From contig NZ_LR214950.1 of NCBI RefSeq assembly GCF_900660495.1, positions 930,001-994,000 of the forward strand: a stretch of DNA of 64,000 nucleotides. Direction: 5' to 3'. Below, piece by piece: positions 8,425 through 21,284 of this stretch. Position numbers and translations under genes: made by a program. The notes under the pieces were generated by a model that worked only from the letters and a program-made list of their open reading frames with translations, did not search any database and was not told the DNA's origin. Numbering within the stretch: position 1 is the stretch's first letter; each line of letters opens with the position of its first letter. The stretch comes from Mycoplasmopsis gallinacea. Lineage in GTDB: Bacteria > Bacillota_I > Bacilli_A > Mycoplasmatales > Metamycoplasmataceae.

Positions 8425-9507
8425 ATGAAAATAAGTAATGCAAGTGCTAAAAAAATGTACACCCAAATTAATGATCAATTAAGGCTCACTGAAGAATATG
8501 AAAACATCCTTAAAAGAACAGTGGAGATTTTCATTGAAGAAGGTGAAGTTGTAAGTAGCTCATTAATACTTAAAAAAAGTAAAGGTTTAATTAATTCTTC
8601 TAGTGCTAAAATTCGCTACCAAATGAGCGATTTAGAGCTTGAAGAGTACTTAGAAAAAAGCCACTCTTCAGCTGGTAGAAAGCCAACAATCAAAGGGATT
8701 GATTATTATTCTAAGTTTCTTCTTGATTCAGATAAAAATAAATGAATTAAAAAAATAGAAGAAGAAATTAAGCAAAAGTTTGCTCAAAAAAAAGGAGAAA
8801 TTGAGCAAACTGTTGATAAAGCAGCTGAAGTGATTTCGGAAATAACCGGAATTACCCTTGTTACTACTAACGTTAACATTAATGAAGAAGAAACAATGAA
8901 AGGACTCGAATTAATTCCGCTTTCAGAATCATCAGCTACTATTGTAATGGTGGTGTCAAGTGGAAAAGTGCATTCAAAAATCTTAAATTTTAATTCTAAT
9001 GAAATTTCAATTTCGGATTTAAAAATAGCGGTAAATATTTTTAAAGAACGTTTAATAGATACTAAAATTTGTGATTTAATTACTAAAACTGACTTGCTTA
9101 GAGAACCGCTTTCGCAAGCAGTGCAAAATTATCAAAATGTTTTAGAATCATTTGTCAACCAAGTTTTTAAAGGAATTATCCAAGAAAATACTCAAAATAA
9201 AATCTATGGAAAAAACAACATCATTTTAAATCGTGATATTAACCGCCAGGAGCTAGTTAAATTGATTGATTTAATTGAAAATTATTCAGTTTGAGAAGAT
9301 ATTAATGCAAAACATAAAACTAATGAAACTACTAAAATTAATGTTAACGATTCAACAGCACTTATTTCTAAGAAAATTGATTCGCAAAAATATCACATTG
9401 CCGAAATTTCAGCAGTAGGTACTAATACTAAAAACTTACCTAAAATGAAAGTAGCAATTGCATTGCTTGAAGATTTTTTAAATACTAGTGAAGATAAAAA
9501 TAAATAA
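8425..9507 (+). CDS. hrcA: Heat-inducible transcription repressor HrcA
   Basis: A 360-residue repressor that binds CIRCE operators of chaperone genes. The N-terminal winged-helix region reads ENILKRTVEIFIEEGEVVSS, then SSAKIRYQMSDLELEEYLEKSHSSAGRKPTIKGIDYYSKFL. This matches the HrcA pattern of SSATIR, DLE, SAGR-PT and KGYRYY. The remainder is the dimerisation/GAF-like region and ends with a conserved-looking AVGTNTKNLPKMKVAIALLE. The ATG at 8425 is only about 8 nt from the -10. ATG 8455 is an alternative but also lacks a ribosome site. TGA at 8743 and 9292 are Trp. The next gene, grpE, follows 14 nt later, forming one operon. Confidence 0.88.
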
Positions 9508-9521
9508 AGAGGTTAAATTTT

Positions 9522-10382
9522 ATGTTTAATAGAAATAATAAAGAACACTTAAAAATCGGAGATAAACTTAGTGGTTATTTTGAAATGCTTGCAAATGGCG
9601 AAGTTATTTCAAAATACAGTGGTGAAAAACAAATTGAACTTGGTAAAGATGAATATTTACCAAAATTCGACAAGTTATTAGTAAATCGTAAGATATATAA
9701 AAATATGGAAGTAAAATTTACCTTTCCAAAAAATTATGAAGATGAGCTTGTAGCTGGTAAAAGTGTTATTATCACAATTATTGACTTAAAAGTGTCTCAT
9801 AAAAAGCACTTTGAAATGAAAATTAATGAAAAAGATGAAAAAGTTGCTGAGCTTGAAAAAGAACTTGCTAAAGTTCAAAGTCAATTAGTGATTAAAGAAA
9901 AAGAACTTATGCTTCAAGCAGAAGCATTCAAAAGAAAAGCTGAAGAATTTCAATCACTTGCTAAAGCGCAACTTGATCAAGAAATTGAAAAAAGAGTTGC
10001 TAAATATGAAGCAGAAAAAAAAGAAGCAAAAAAATACGCTTTAGTTTCTTTTGTGGAAGATTTAATGGAACCATTTAACAACTTTGTGCTTGCAGCTAAA
10101 TCTGGTGAAAATAGTGATGATATCACTCTTAGAAACTATTGCATTGGATTTGACATTGTAAAACGTCAATTTGAAAATGTATTTGCTAATAATGATGTTA
10201 CAGTTATTTATCCTGAAGTTGGGCAAAGTTTTAATGCACATGAACAAGAAGCTATTGACGTGGTAGAAAATAGCAACTTAGCAAATGAAGAAATTGTTAA
10301 GGTAGTTCGTTTTGGTGTTAAAGTTGGTGATAGAGTGGTAAAACCAGCTACAGTAATTATTAATAAAAATTTAGCAAATTAA
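9522..10382 (+). CDS. grpE: GrpE nucleotide exchange factor with an FKBP/trigger-factor-like N-terminal domain
   Basis: A 286-residue co-chaperone that would release ADP from DnaK. Residues about 98-165 form a charged coiled coil. Residues 165-286 match the GrpE core: ALVSFVEDLMEPFNNFVLA, FDIVKRQFENVFANNDVTVI, VGQSFNAHEQEAIDVVE, and a C-terminal beta region VVRFGVKVGDRVVKPATVII. Residues about 11-91 are extra. GDKLSGYFEMLANGE, IELGKDEYLPKFDKLL, VKFTFPKNYEDELVAGK and IIDLKV follow the order of the trigger-factor PPIase (FKBP) fold, though the FKBP catalytic Phe-Asp pair is not evident. AAAGAGG precedes the ATG. The last codons and the stop lie inside the dnaK CIRCE-type operator. Confidence 0.85.
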   Translation: MFNRNNKEHLKIGDKLSGYFEMLANGEVISKYSGEKQIELGKDEYLPKFDKLLVNRKIYKNMEVKFTFPKNYEDELVAGKSVIITIIDLKVSHKKHFEMKINEKDEKVAELEKELAKVQSQLVIKEKELMLQAEAFKRKAEEFQSLAKAQLDQEIEKRVAKYEAEKKEAKKYALVSFVEDLMEPFNNFVLAAKSGENSDDITLRNYCIGFDIVKRQFENVFANNDVTVIYPEVGQSFNAHEQEAIDVVENSNLANEEIVKVVRFGVKVGDRVVKPATVIINKNLAN

Positions 10383-10397
10383 TTATGAGATTGCTAA
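10371..10397 (+). promoter_or_regulatory. CIRCE-type HrcA operator of dnaK, overlapping the grpE stop
   Basis: TTAGCAAAT-N9-GATTGCTAA has the 9-9-9 CIRCE layout. The right arm matches the consensus GAGTGCTAA at 8 of 9 positions, and the left arm is identical to the hrcA operator's left arm. The left arm encodes the last codons of grpE, and the stop TAA follows it. The dnaK -10 lies 9 bp downstream. Confidence 0.75.
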
Positions 10398-10402
10398 AAT
10401 TA

Positions 10403-10411
10403 TGATATAAT
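10403..10411 (+). promoter_or_regulatory. dnaK promoter (extended -10)
   Basis: TGATATAAT ends at 10411. A weak -35 (TTATGA, 10383-10388) sits 17 bp upstream inside the operator spacer. The dnaK ATG is 63 nt downstream. Confidence 0.6.
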
Positions 10412-10417
10412 AATTAA

Positions 10418-12268
<1,851 letters not shown>

Positions 12269-12275
12269 TGAAACA

Positions 12276-12301
12276 AAAAATGCAGAGCAATCTGCATTTT
12301 T
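12276..12301 (+). terminator. Terminator after dnaK
   Basis: An 11-bp perfect stem (AAAAATGCAGA with TCTGCATTTTT), GCAA loop, then T-rich sequence. Confidence 0.85.
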
Positions 12302-12313
12302 CTTTTGCCTTTA

Positions 12314-13177
12314 TTAGATAATGCTTGCAATGTGATCTAAAATATAATTGCAACCTTCTAGACAAGTTGTTTTAATATTTCTAGATCCATGAGTAGTTCC
12401 ACCATCGTCATGATTTTCAGCTATTTTTTGAGCTTCATTGGCAATTTTGCTAAGTTTCTCTTCATCAAATCCACCTCTTTTCATAAAAACTTTTGCTGTA
12501 TCTTGAAAATTCAAAAATAATTGTGAATAATTAAATCCTGATGAATAACCATCTTTTCCAATAATTGTTTTTTTAATATCTTCAAGGATAGTTCTTTGAA
12601 GAAGTTTAATTTTATTTTTTAATTCATCACCATTTGACATTGAATTAATTTCTGCTTTATCAGTGTCGATCATTTTTTGAATTTCTGCATCTGATAGAAG
12701 TTCTCTTTCTGGTTCCTCTGAAAAATCATCAATAATAGCATTTCCTTGCTGATCTAATTTAACTTTTGTAACTTTTGGTACTCAAATATTTTTAGCTTGT
12801 TTATAAAAATAATCAATTAAATATAACGCGTATGATTTAAGTTCATCTAAGTTATTTACATTCATTCAACCAATATAATCTTTCTCACGTAATAAAACTG
12901 CTTCATTACCAGATTGATTATTATCTGATGAAGTTCCTTTGCTAGGATTGTTTTGGTTTAATGAACTTGAATTACTTTCATCATTAGTTTGATTTGATTC
13001 GGAAGTATCGCTACTATTTTGACTTCCGCTTTGACTTGTGTTTTGTTTAGGTTCTTCTTGTTTTGGCACCTCATTTGCATTTGTAGTTGCTGTTTTTGGG
13101 TCATTACATGCAATCATCATTAAAGGTGCTAAAGGAAAAGTTAAAGCAGCTCCTAAAAGCATTCATTTTTTCTTCAT
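12314..13177 (-). CDS. Putative surface lipoprotein with a Ser/Asn/Gln-rich linker
   Basis: A 287-residue predicted lipoprotein of unknown function. A basic N terminus (MKKKW), a hydrophobic stretch and the lipobox PLMMIAC put the acylated Cys near residue 24. A low-complexity linker rich in Ser, Asn, Gln and Thr runs to about residue 100. The remainder is a charged helical domain (LDELKSYALYLIDYFYKQAKNIWV, KNKIKLLQRTILEDIKK) ending in CLEGCNYILDHIASII. The ATG at 13177 is preferred because it lies 6 nt from GGAGGG; ATG 13183 would touch that site. TGA codons (for example at 12866) are Trp. It shares no operon features with pgk, which ends upstream at a terminator. I do not recognise the family of the C-terminal domain. 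Confidence 0.78.
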
Positions 13178-13274
13178 TTGCATCCCTCCATACTTTAATT
13201 TTAAAACTTTCATTTTTAAATTATGAATTTATTGAATTTTGACTGCATTTAGGGGCTAAAAGGTGGAAAATTGC

Positions 13275-13301
13275 AAAAAAACTCACACAAAAAGTGTGAG
13301 T
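13275..13301 (-). terminator. Terminator of pgk
   Basis: On the minus strand, an 8-bp perfect stem (ACTCACAC with GTGTGAGT), 5-nt loop and a T6 run. Confidence 0.85.
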
Positions 13302-13320
13302 AAAACCATAATTTTAGTTT

Positions 13321-14505
13321 TTATTTATCTGAAACAGCTTCAACACCTGGTAATTTAACACCTTGAAGTAATTCAAGTGATGCTCCACCACCTGTTGAAA
13401 CGTGTGAGAATTTATCTTCCATTCCTAATTTTTCAACAGCAGCAACACTATCACCACCACCTACAACTGAATAACAGTTTTGAAGTGCAGCGATTGCTTT
13501 ACATACTGCTAATGTACCGTTTTTGTAATGTTCAAATTCTGTAACACCCATAGGTCCGTTTCACACAACTGTTTTTGCTCCTTCAAGAGTTTTTTCAAAT
13601 AAAGCAATTGTTTTAGGACCAACATCAAGACCCATAAATCCATCTTGAACTTCACCATCTTGAATTGAAGGTTCAACATCTGCAAAACTTGTTGCACAAG
13701 CATGATCAACTGGAAGCACAACTTTATCACCATATTTTGCTAAGAAGTTTTTAGCAAGTTCTAAGTAATCATCTTCAACAAGTGATGTTCCAACATTTTT
13801 ACCTTGAGCTTTTAAGAATGTGTAAGCCATAGCTCCACCAATGATCATTTTATCAGCGATTTTTACTAAGTTTTCTAATACTTGAATTTTATCTGAAACT
13901 TTAGCTCCACCAATGATAGCAACATAAGGGTGCTCTGGGTTTTCAATAGCTTTGCTAAGTGATGATACTTCTTTTTCCATTAAGTATCCAAGTGCGCTTT
14001 CAGCAATGTTAGATGAAATTCCAACGTTTGAAGCGTGAGCACGGTGTGCTGTACCAAAAGCGTCATTAATAAATACATCACCTAAACTTGCTCAGTATTT
14101 TCCAAGTTCTGGGTTGTTTTTACTTTCTGCTTTACCATTTAAGTCTTCATAACGTGTGTTTTGCACTAATAAAACATCACCATTGTTCATTGAGTTAATT
14201 GCGTTTTCAAGAACTTCTCCACGTGTTACTTCAACAAATTTAACTGGCGTACCTAATTGATGTGCAAGTTCAACAGCAACTGGTTTTAAATCTCTTTTTG
14301 GTAAATCAGCTTCTTCTTTAACTCTACCAAGGTGTGAGAATAAAATAGCTTTTCCACCATCATTAATAATTTTTTGGATTGTTGGAAGAGCAGCTTTAAT
14401 TCTTTTTACAGAAGTAATAACACCATCTTTAACTGGCACGTTAAAGTCAACTCTAACTAAAACTTTTTTTCCTTTAAGGATTAAGTCGTTAATTGTTTTT
14501 TTCAT
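13321..14505 (-). CDS. pgk: Phosphoglycerate kinase
   Basis: A 394-residue glycolytic enzyme transferring phosphate from 1,3-bisphosphoglycerate to ADP. Ordered motifs are [12 protein letters not shown] near residue 20, LFSHLGRVK near 60, [10 protein letters not shown] near 120, [46 protein letters not shown] and [15 protein letters not shown] at the C terminus. The length is normal for the family. The ATG at 14505 has GAAAGG upstream. Trp codons are TGA, so the gene appears as several short frames in the standard code. It stands divergently to pfkA across a 189-bp AT-rich gap. Confidence 0.97.
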
Positions 14506-14694
14506 AAAAACCTTTCATTTGTTTATATCTTAAAAGTTTGTTATTACATAAATGTAATAACTTTATATTTGTAATTATTTTACTATAATTTAAGCAAGTA
14601 AAAATCAAAATAATCAATTAAAAAAATTGTTTTTTATCAAAAAATAATAAAATAATATAACTTACAAAAAGTTAAATTTTAGGAAGGAATTTTA

Positions 14695-15669
14695 ATGCGT
14701 AAAATTGCTATTTTAACATCTGGTGGTGATGCACCAGGAATGAACCCAGCTCTTAGAGCAATTGCTAAAAGTGCTAAAGCAAATGGGCTAGAGCCATATG
14801 TAGTTTTTGAAGGGTACAAAGGTTTATATAATGACCAAATTAAAAAAGCTGATGAGCTTGATCTTGATTACTTTTTATCTCAAGGTGGAACATGCATTTA
14901 TTCAGCTCGTTTCCCTGAATTTAAAAACCCAGAAGTACGTGCTAAAGCTATTGAAAACTTAAATAAACACGGAATTGAAGCACTTGTAGTTATTGGTGGA
15001 GATGGAAGCTACATGGGTGCTCAATTACTTCATGAAGCTGGAGTTAAAACAATTGGACTTCCAGGAACAATTGACAATGATATTAAATCAAGTGATTACA
15101 CAATTGGATACGATACAGCTTTAAATACAGTTGTTGAAGCTATTGATAGAATTAGAGATACAGCAAGAAGTCACCAAAGAATTATGGTAGTTGAAATTAT
15201 GGGTAATAACTGTGGTGATTTAGCGCTTTTTTCAGGACTTGCAACAGGAGCTGAGATTATTTCAACAAGTGAAGCTAAATTAAGCGAAGAAGAAATTATT
15301 AATGCAGCATATGAACTTAGCAAGCAACCAGGAAGAAGAAGTGTAATTGTTGCTGTTTCAGAGAAGCTTTATGATATTAAAAAGCTTGCTGAAAGAATCC
15401 AAGAAAAAACAGGATGAGAAACTCGTTCAAACCCACTTAACCACATTCAAAGAGGTGGTCGTCCAACTGCTCAAGAAAGAATTTGAGCTTCATTAATGGG
15501 TATGAAAGCTGTTGAAAAACTTCTTAATGGAGAATCAGGACTTGCAATTGGAATTTCAAAAGGTGATGTAGTAGCTATTCCGATTTTAGAAGCTTTAAAA
15601 ATGGAATCAGATGCTAAAGAAAAAGTTATCAAAAAAGCTGAAAAATTCAATACTTTAAATAGATTTTAA
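14695..15669 (+). CDS. pfkA: 6-phosphofructokinase
   Basis: A 324-residue ATP-dependent phosphofructokinase, the committed step of glycolysis. LTSGGDAPGMNPALRA lies at residues 8-23, VIGGDGSYMGA near 100, and the catalytic PGTIDND at about residue 123-129. MVVEIMGNNCGDLAL and the substrate-binding HIQRGGRPTAQER (after a TGA Trp) follow. The length is that of a bacterial PfkA. AGGAAGG lies 6 nt before the ATG. It is monocistronic, with a strong terminator 7 nt after the stop, and divergent from pgk, so two glycolytic genes share one intergenic region. Confidence 0.97.
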
Positions 15670-15675
15670 TACTAG

Positions 15676-15706
15676 TTGTGATGCAATTAATGCATCACAA
15701 TTTTTT
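15676..15706 (+). terminator. Terminator after pfkA
   Basis: A perfect 10-bp stem (TTGTGATGCA with TGCATCACAA), loop ATTAA, then T6. Confidence 0.9.
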
Positions 15707-15798
15707 ATTAGATTCACCCATTTTGTTGGTGCTCGAAAAGGTCAAATTGTGGTATTATTTATAAGATAAATAAATTTATATAATTAAGGAAGGAAAAA

Positions 15799-16032
15799 AT
15801 GGAAGCTTTAACAATTGTTTTAGTAATAATGAGTTTTATTATGATTTTTGTTTCCTTTTTAATGTCGCCAGATTCAAATGGTTTTTCAGGTGCTTTAGTA
15901 GGTAGCGGAGATTTAGAATTATTTAAACAATCAAAGGAAAGAGGTAGTAAAAAAGTTTTAAAATGATCAATGTTTACCCTTGGGTTACTTTTACTCATTG
16001 GTGCTGTTCTTTTAAGATTTTTAATGAAATAA
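15799..16032 (+). CDS. secG: Preprotein translocase subunit SecG
   Basis: A 77-residue membrane protein that supports SecYEG translocation. Two hydrophobic helices (about residues 3-22 and 55-75) flank a loop with NGFSGALVGSGDLELFKQSKERG, the usual SecG signature. A TGA Trp at about residue 56 hides it from standard-code gene finders. AAGGAAGG precedes the ATG. It ends 1 nt before rnr, matching the common secG-rnr gene order. Confidence 0.88.
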
Positions 16033-16033
16033 C

Positions 16034-18242
16034 ATGAATATAAAAGAGAAAGTTTTAAAGTATTTAAAAAGTTGCAAAAATAGTTCATTTGTGAAGCTAA
16101 GTCGTGATTTAAAAATTCCATTTAGCAAAAACAAAGAACTTAGCGACATTTTAAATGAATTACAAAAAGAATACAAAGTCTTCAGGGACAATAAAGATAA
16201 TTATTATGCCCCTGAATTAATTGAAACTGTTGTTGGTCTTTTAAATGTTTCAAATAAAGGAACCTTTGGATTTGTTGATTACAATATCAATGAAGAAACG
16301 GGTGAAAAAGATAGCGTTTTTGTTAAAAACTTTAATTTCAAAACCGCAATTAATGGAGATTTAGTTCAAGTTAATGTTTATAAAAATCCAAGAGATGAAA
16401 ATGACCAAAATAATGGAATTGTAACTGAAGTTTTAGAAAGAAATACTCATGAAATTGTTGGGTTTATTAAAAAAACAGAAAAAAGCAACACTGTTTTCTT
16501 TCAACCAATTGATGCTAAGTTAAAAAATAATAAATTTATTATCCTCCCTTCCGATGTTTCATTTAAAGTTAATGATTTAGTTGCTGCTAGCGTTGTTGAT
16601 TATAAAGAACGCTACATTGAAATTAAAGTTGATAAAGTTATTACCAATGATGCTGATCCGATGGTGTTTGTTAAAGCTTTCATTGAGCAAGTCAAAGTTC
16701 CTGAAGCTTTCCCTGAAGAATTAAAAAATGAAACTGACAAAATACCACAAAATATTGATTTAGAAGATCAAAGCAACCGGGTAGATTTAACTGACCAAAT
16801 GATTGTTACAATTGATGGTGATGATACTAAAGATTTTGATGATGCTATCACTGTTAAAAAGCTCCCTAATGGAAATTACTTTTTAGGAGTTTATATTGCC
16901 GATGTTTCTTACTATGTGCAAGAGCATACTGAAATTAACAAAGAAGCTCTTAAACGTGGAACTAGCATCTATCTTGTAGATCGGGTAATTCCAATGCTTC
17001 CTTTTGAACTTTCTAATGGAATTTGTTCGCTTAATCCAAATGAAAAAAGATTTGTAATGGCTGCTGAAATGGAAATTGATAAATTTGGAAACAATGTTAA
17101 TTGCAAGATATTCCAAGGAATTATCAAAAGTAAATTTAGACTTACATATAAACAAGTAGATAAGTACTTTAAAGAAAATACTATCTTAGAAGAATATTCA
17201 AACCAGCAGGAAGTTTCAGAGCTTAAAAAGATGCTTAATGAAGCTAAAGAACTTAGTTTAATTTTGCATAAATTTAAAGAAAATCAAGGTTATATTGATT
17301 TTGAAATTGATGAGCCAAAAATTAAACTCAATCAAGATGGAAGTGTTAAAGAAATTGTGATTCATAAGCGTGGATTTTCAGAAGTTTTAATTGAAGATTT
17401 TATGGTTAGAGCTAATGAAACTGTAGCTAAATATCTTTTTGATAATAAACTTCCACTTTTATATAGAATTCATGAAATTCCTGATTTTGAAAAAATTAAT
17501 GCCTTAGAAAACTCGTTAAAAGCAATTGGACTTACTCTTCCTGATATTGATTTAAGTGATATTAATCCACAACTTTTCTCTAAATTTGCTGAGCAAATCA
17601 AAGAGCAAAGAAATGATGATTTTGTTAAATTAAGCTTTTTAAGAACAATGCAAAAAGCAATTTATTCAACTGATAATGTTGGGCACTTTGGGCTTGCTTC
17701 AAATTTTTATTGCCATTTTACTAGCCCGATTCGTCGTTATCCAGATTTAATTGTGCATCGCACTATTAGAAAATATTTAATCAACAATCACTCAAGAGAT
17801 GACATTGATTCATATACAAGTGAAATTGAAAGTTATGGAGTGCTTAATACCAAAAGCGAGCAAAAAGCAGTGCAAATCGAAAGAGATGTAAATGATTTAA
17901 AATTTGCTGAGTATCTTAAAGATAAAATTGGACAAACTTTTGATGCCCAAATTCAAAGTATTTTGAATTTTGGATTCTTCATTAGCTTTGAATTTAAAGC
18001 AAGCGGACTTGTTCATAAAACTTCATTTTTTGATGGTGAATACGAAGCTAACGAAACACTTACAAGTGCTAAAGTAGGTCAAAATAAATTTAACATTGGA
18101 GACTGAGTTAAAGTTGTAGTTGTCGGTGTTGATCTTGTTGAAGGGAAAGTTGATTGTGTATTAGAAAGTCAATATCCAAAATACTTAGAAAACCAATCAA
18201 ACTTAAAGGAAAATTTAAGATTTAAGCACACTGGAGCTAAAA

Positions 18243-18268
<26 letters not shown>
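16034..18268 (+). CDS. rnr: Ribonuclease R (VacB/RNase II family exoribonuclease)
   Basis: A 744-residue 3'-5' exoribonuclease, likely the main hydrolytic RNA-decay exonuclease in a mollicute. An N-terminal winged-helix and cold-shock region (KGTFGFVDYN) precedes the RNB catalytic domain, which has VTIDGDDTKDFDDAI (metal-binding Asp cluster) near residues 256-270, GTSIYLVDRVIPMLP and YCHFTSPIRRYPDLIVHR. A C-terminal S1-type domain carries FGFFISFEFKASGLVHKTS. The stop at 18266 comes after one TGA Trp (18104). A Lys-rich tail overlaps the next gene by 26 nt. It forms an operon with secG. Confidence 0.94.
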
Positions 18269-20577
<2,309 letters not shown>

Positions 20578-20585
20578 GAGTTAAT

Positions 20586-20870
20586 ATGATTTACGCAAGA
20601 GCTACACTTTATAAAGTTGATGAAGAAAAATTAAAAGGTTTTATTGATTATTTATACATTTTTGCTAAGAAAGTTTGTATTCAAAATACTAACTTAAGTT
20701 TTGAATATGGACTTGAAAACAAAGGTGATGTTTATGTAATTGAACGTTGATCTACTGAAGAAGAATATAAAAAATTCATTGCTGAAAAGGAATTTAAAAC
20801 TGAACTAGCAACCCTTTCAAAAATGGCAAAAAATGTACATATTTTATACCAAATGACTACAAAAAGATAA
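20586..20870 (+). CDS. Small ABM-like (dimeric alpha-beta barrel) protein
   Basis: A 94-residue protein resembling the antibiotic-biosynthesis-monooxygenase/quinol-monooxygenase fold: IYARATLYKVDEEKLKGFIDYL, then SFEYGLENKGDVYVIERWSTEEEYKKFIAEKEFK. The pattern of a strand, a helix, YG--- and ERW (W encoded by TGA) fits small cytosolic ABM proteins. The actual substrate is unknown. TAGGAG of the metG end forms its ribosome site, and it closes the operon ahead of a terminator. Confidence 0.68.
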
Positions 20871-20881
20871 TTTTATGAAAT

Positions 20882-20904
20882 TGAACCAGCATTAGGTTCA
20901 TTTT
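20882..20904 (+). terminator. Terminator after the ABM-like gene
   Basis: A 6-bp stem (TGAACC with GGTTCA), 7-nt loop, then TTTTCTTTT. Confidence 0.7.
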
Positions 20905-20935
20905 CTTTTGTCTTATTTGGGTACCTCCCTAAATT

Positions 20936-20969
20936 AGCGCACTTAAGCGCTCTTTTTTTTTTTTTTTTT
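20936..20969 (+). terminator. GC hairpin followed by a 17-T homopolymer
   Basis: AGCGC-acttaa-GCGCT is followed, after one C, by 17 consecutive T (20953-20969). It reads as a second terminator with an exceptionally long T tract. The tract is long enough to be length-variable and lies about 315 bp upstream of the first giant surface gene. Confidence 0.6.
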
Positions 20970-21022
20970 GTTAGGAGCTAAATGCCCCTATCTTAAAGAG
21001 CTAAAGGGTAATTTGCTTATAT

Positions 21023-21096
21023 ATTCAAAATTCCATTTTTACCCCCTTTTAAATATAATTTATTATGCAAATTATAGGGAAAAATGGAATTTGAAT
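21023..21096. repeat. Large inverted repeat upstream of the first surface gene
   Basis: ATTCAAAATTCCATTTTT (21023-21040) pairs with AAAAATGGAATTTGAAT (21080-21096), differing by one extra A, around a 39-bp spacer that itself holds ATAATTT/AAATTAT. The 414-bp gap from 20871 to 21284 otherwise contains two terminators and a promoter, and no gene. Confidence 0.65.
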
Positions 21097-21176
21097 AATT
21101 AAAGGGAAGTTAGAAAATCAAGTATAATTTTCATATAAATAACAAATTAAATTATCATAAAAATATTTAACGAATT

Positions 21177-21182
21177 TATAAT
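21177..21182 (+). promoter_or_regulatory. Candidate -10 of the first giant surface gene
   Basis: TATAAT about 100 nt before the ATG. The -35 is weak (TTATCA about 19 bp upstream). Confidence 0.4.
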
Positions 21183-21284
21183 GGAATTCTACTCACTTTA
21201 ATTTATATTGAAAAGTCCCTATTTAATGAGCAAAATATTCCCCAAAATTATTTGATCATTATTTATCATGAGAGGATTAATGAT

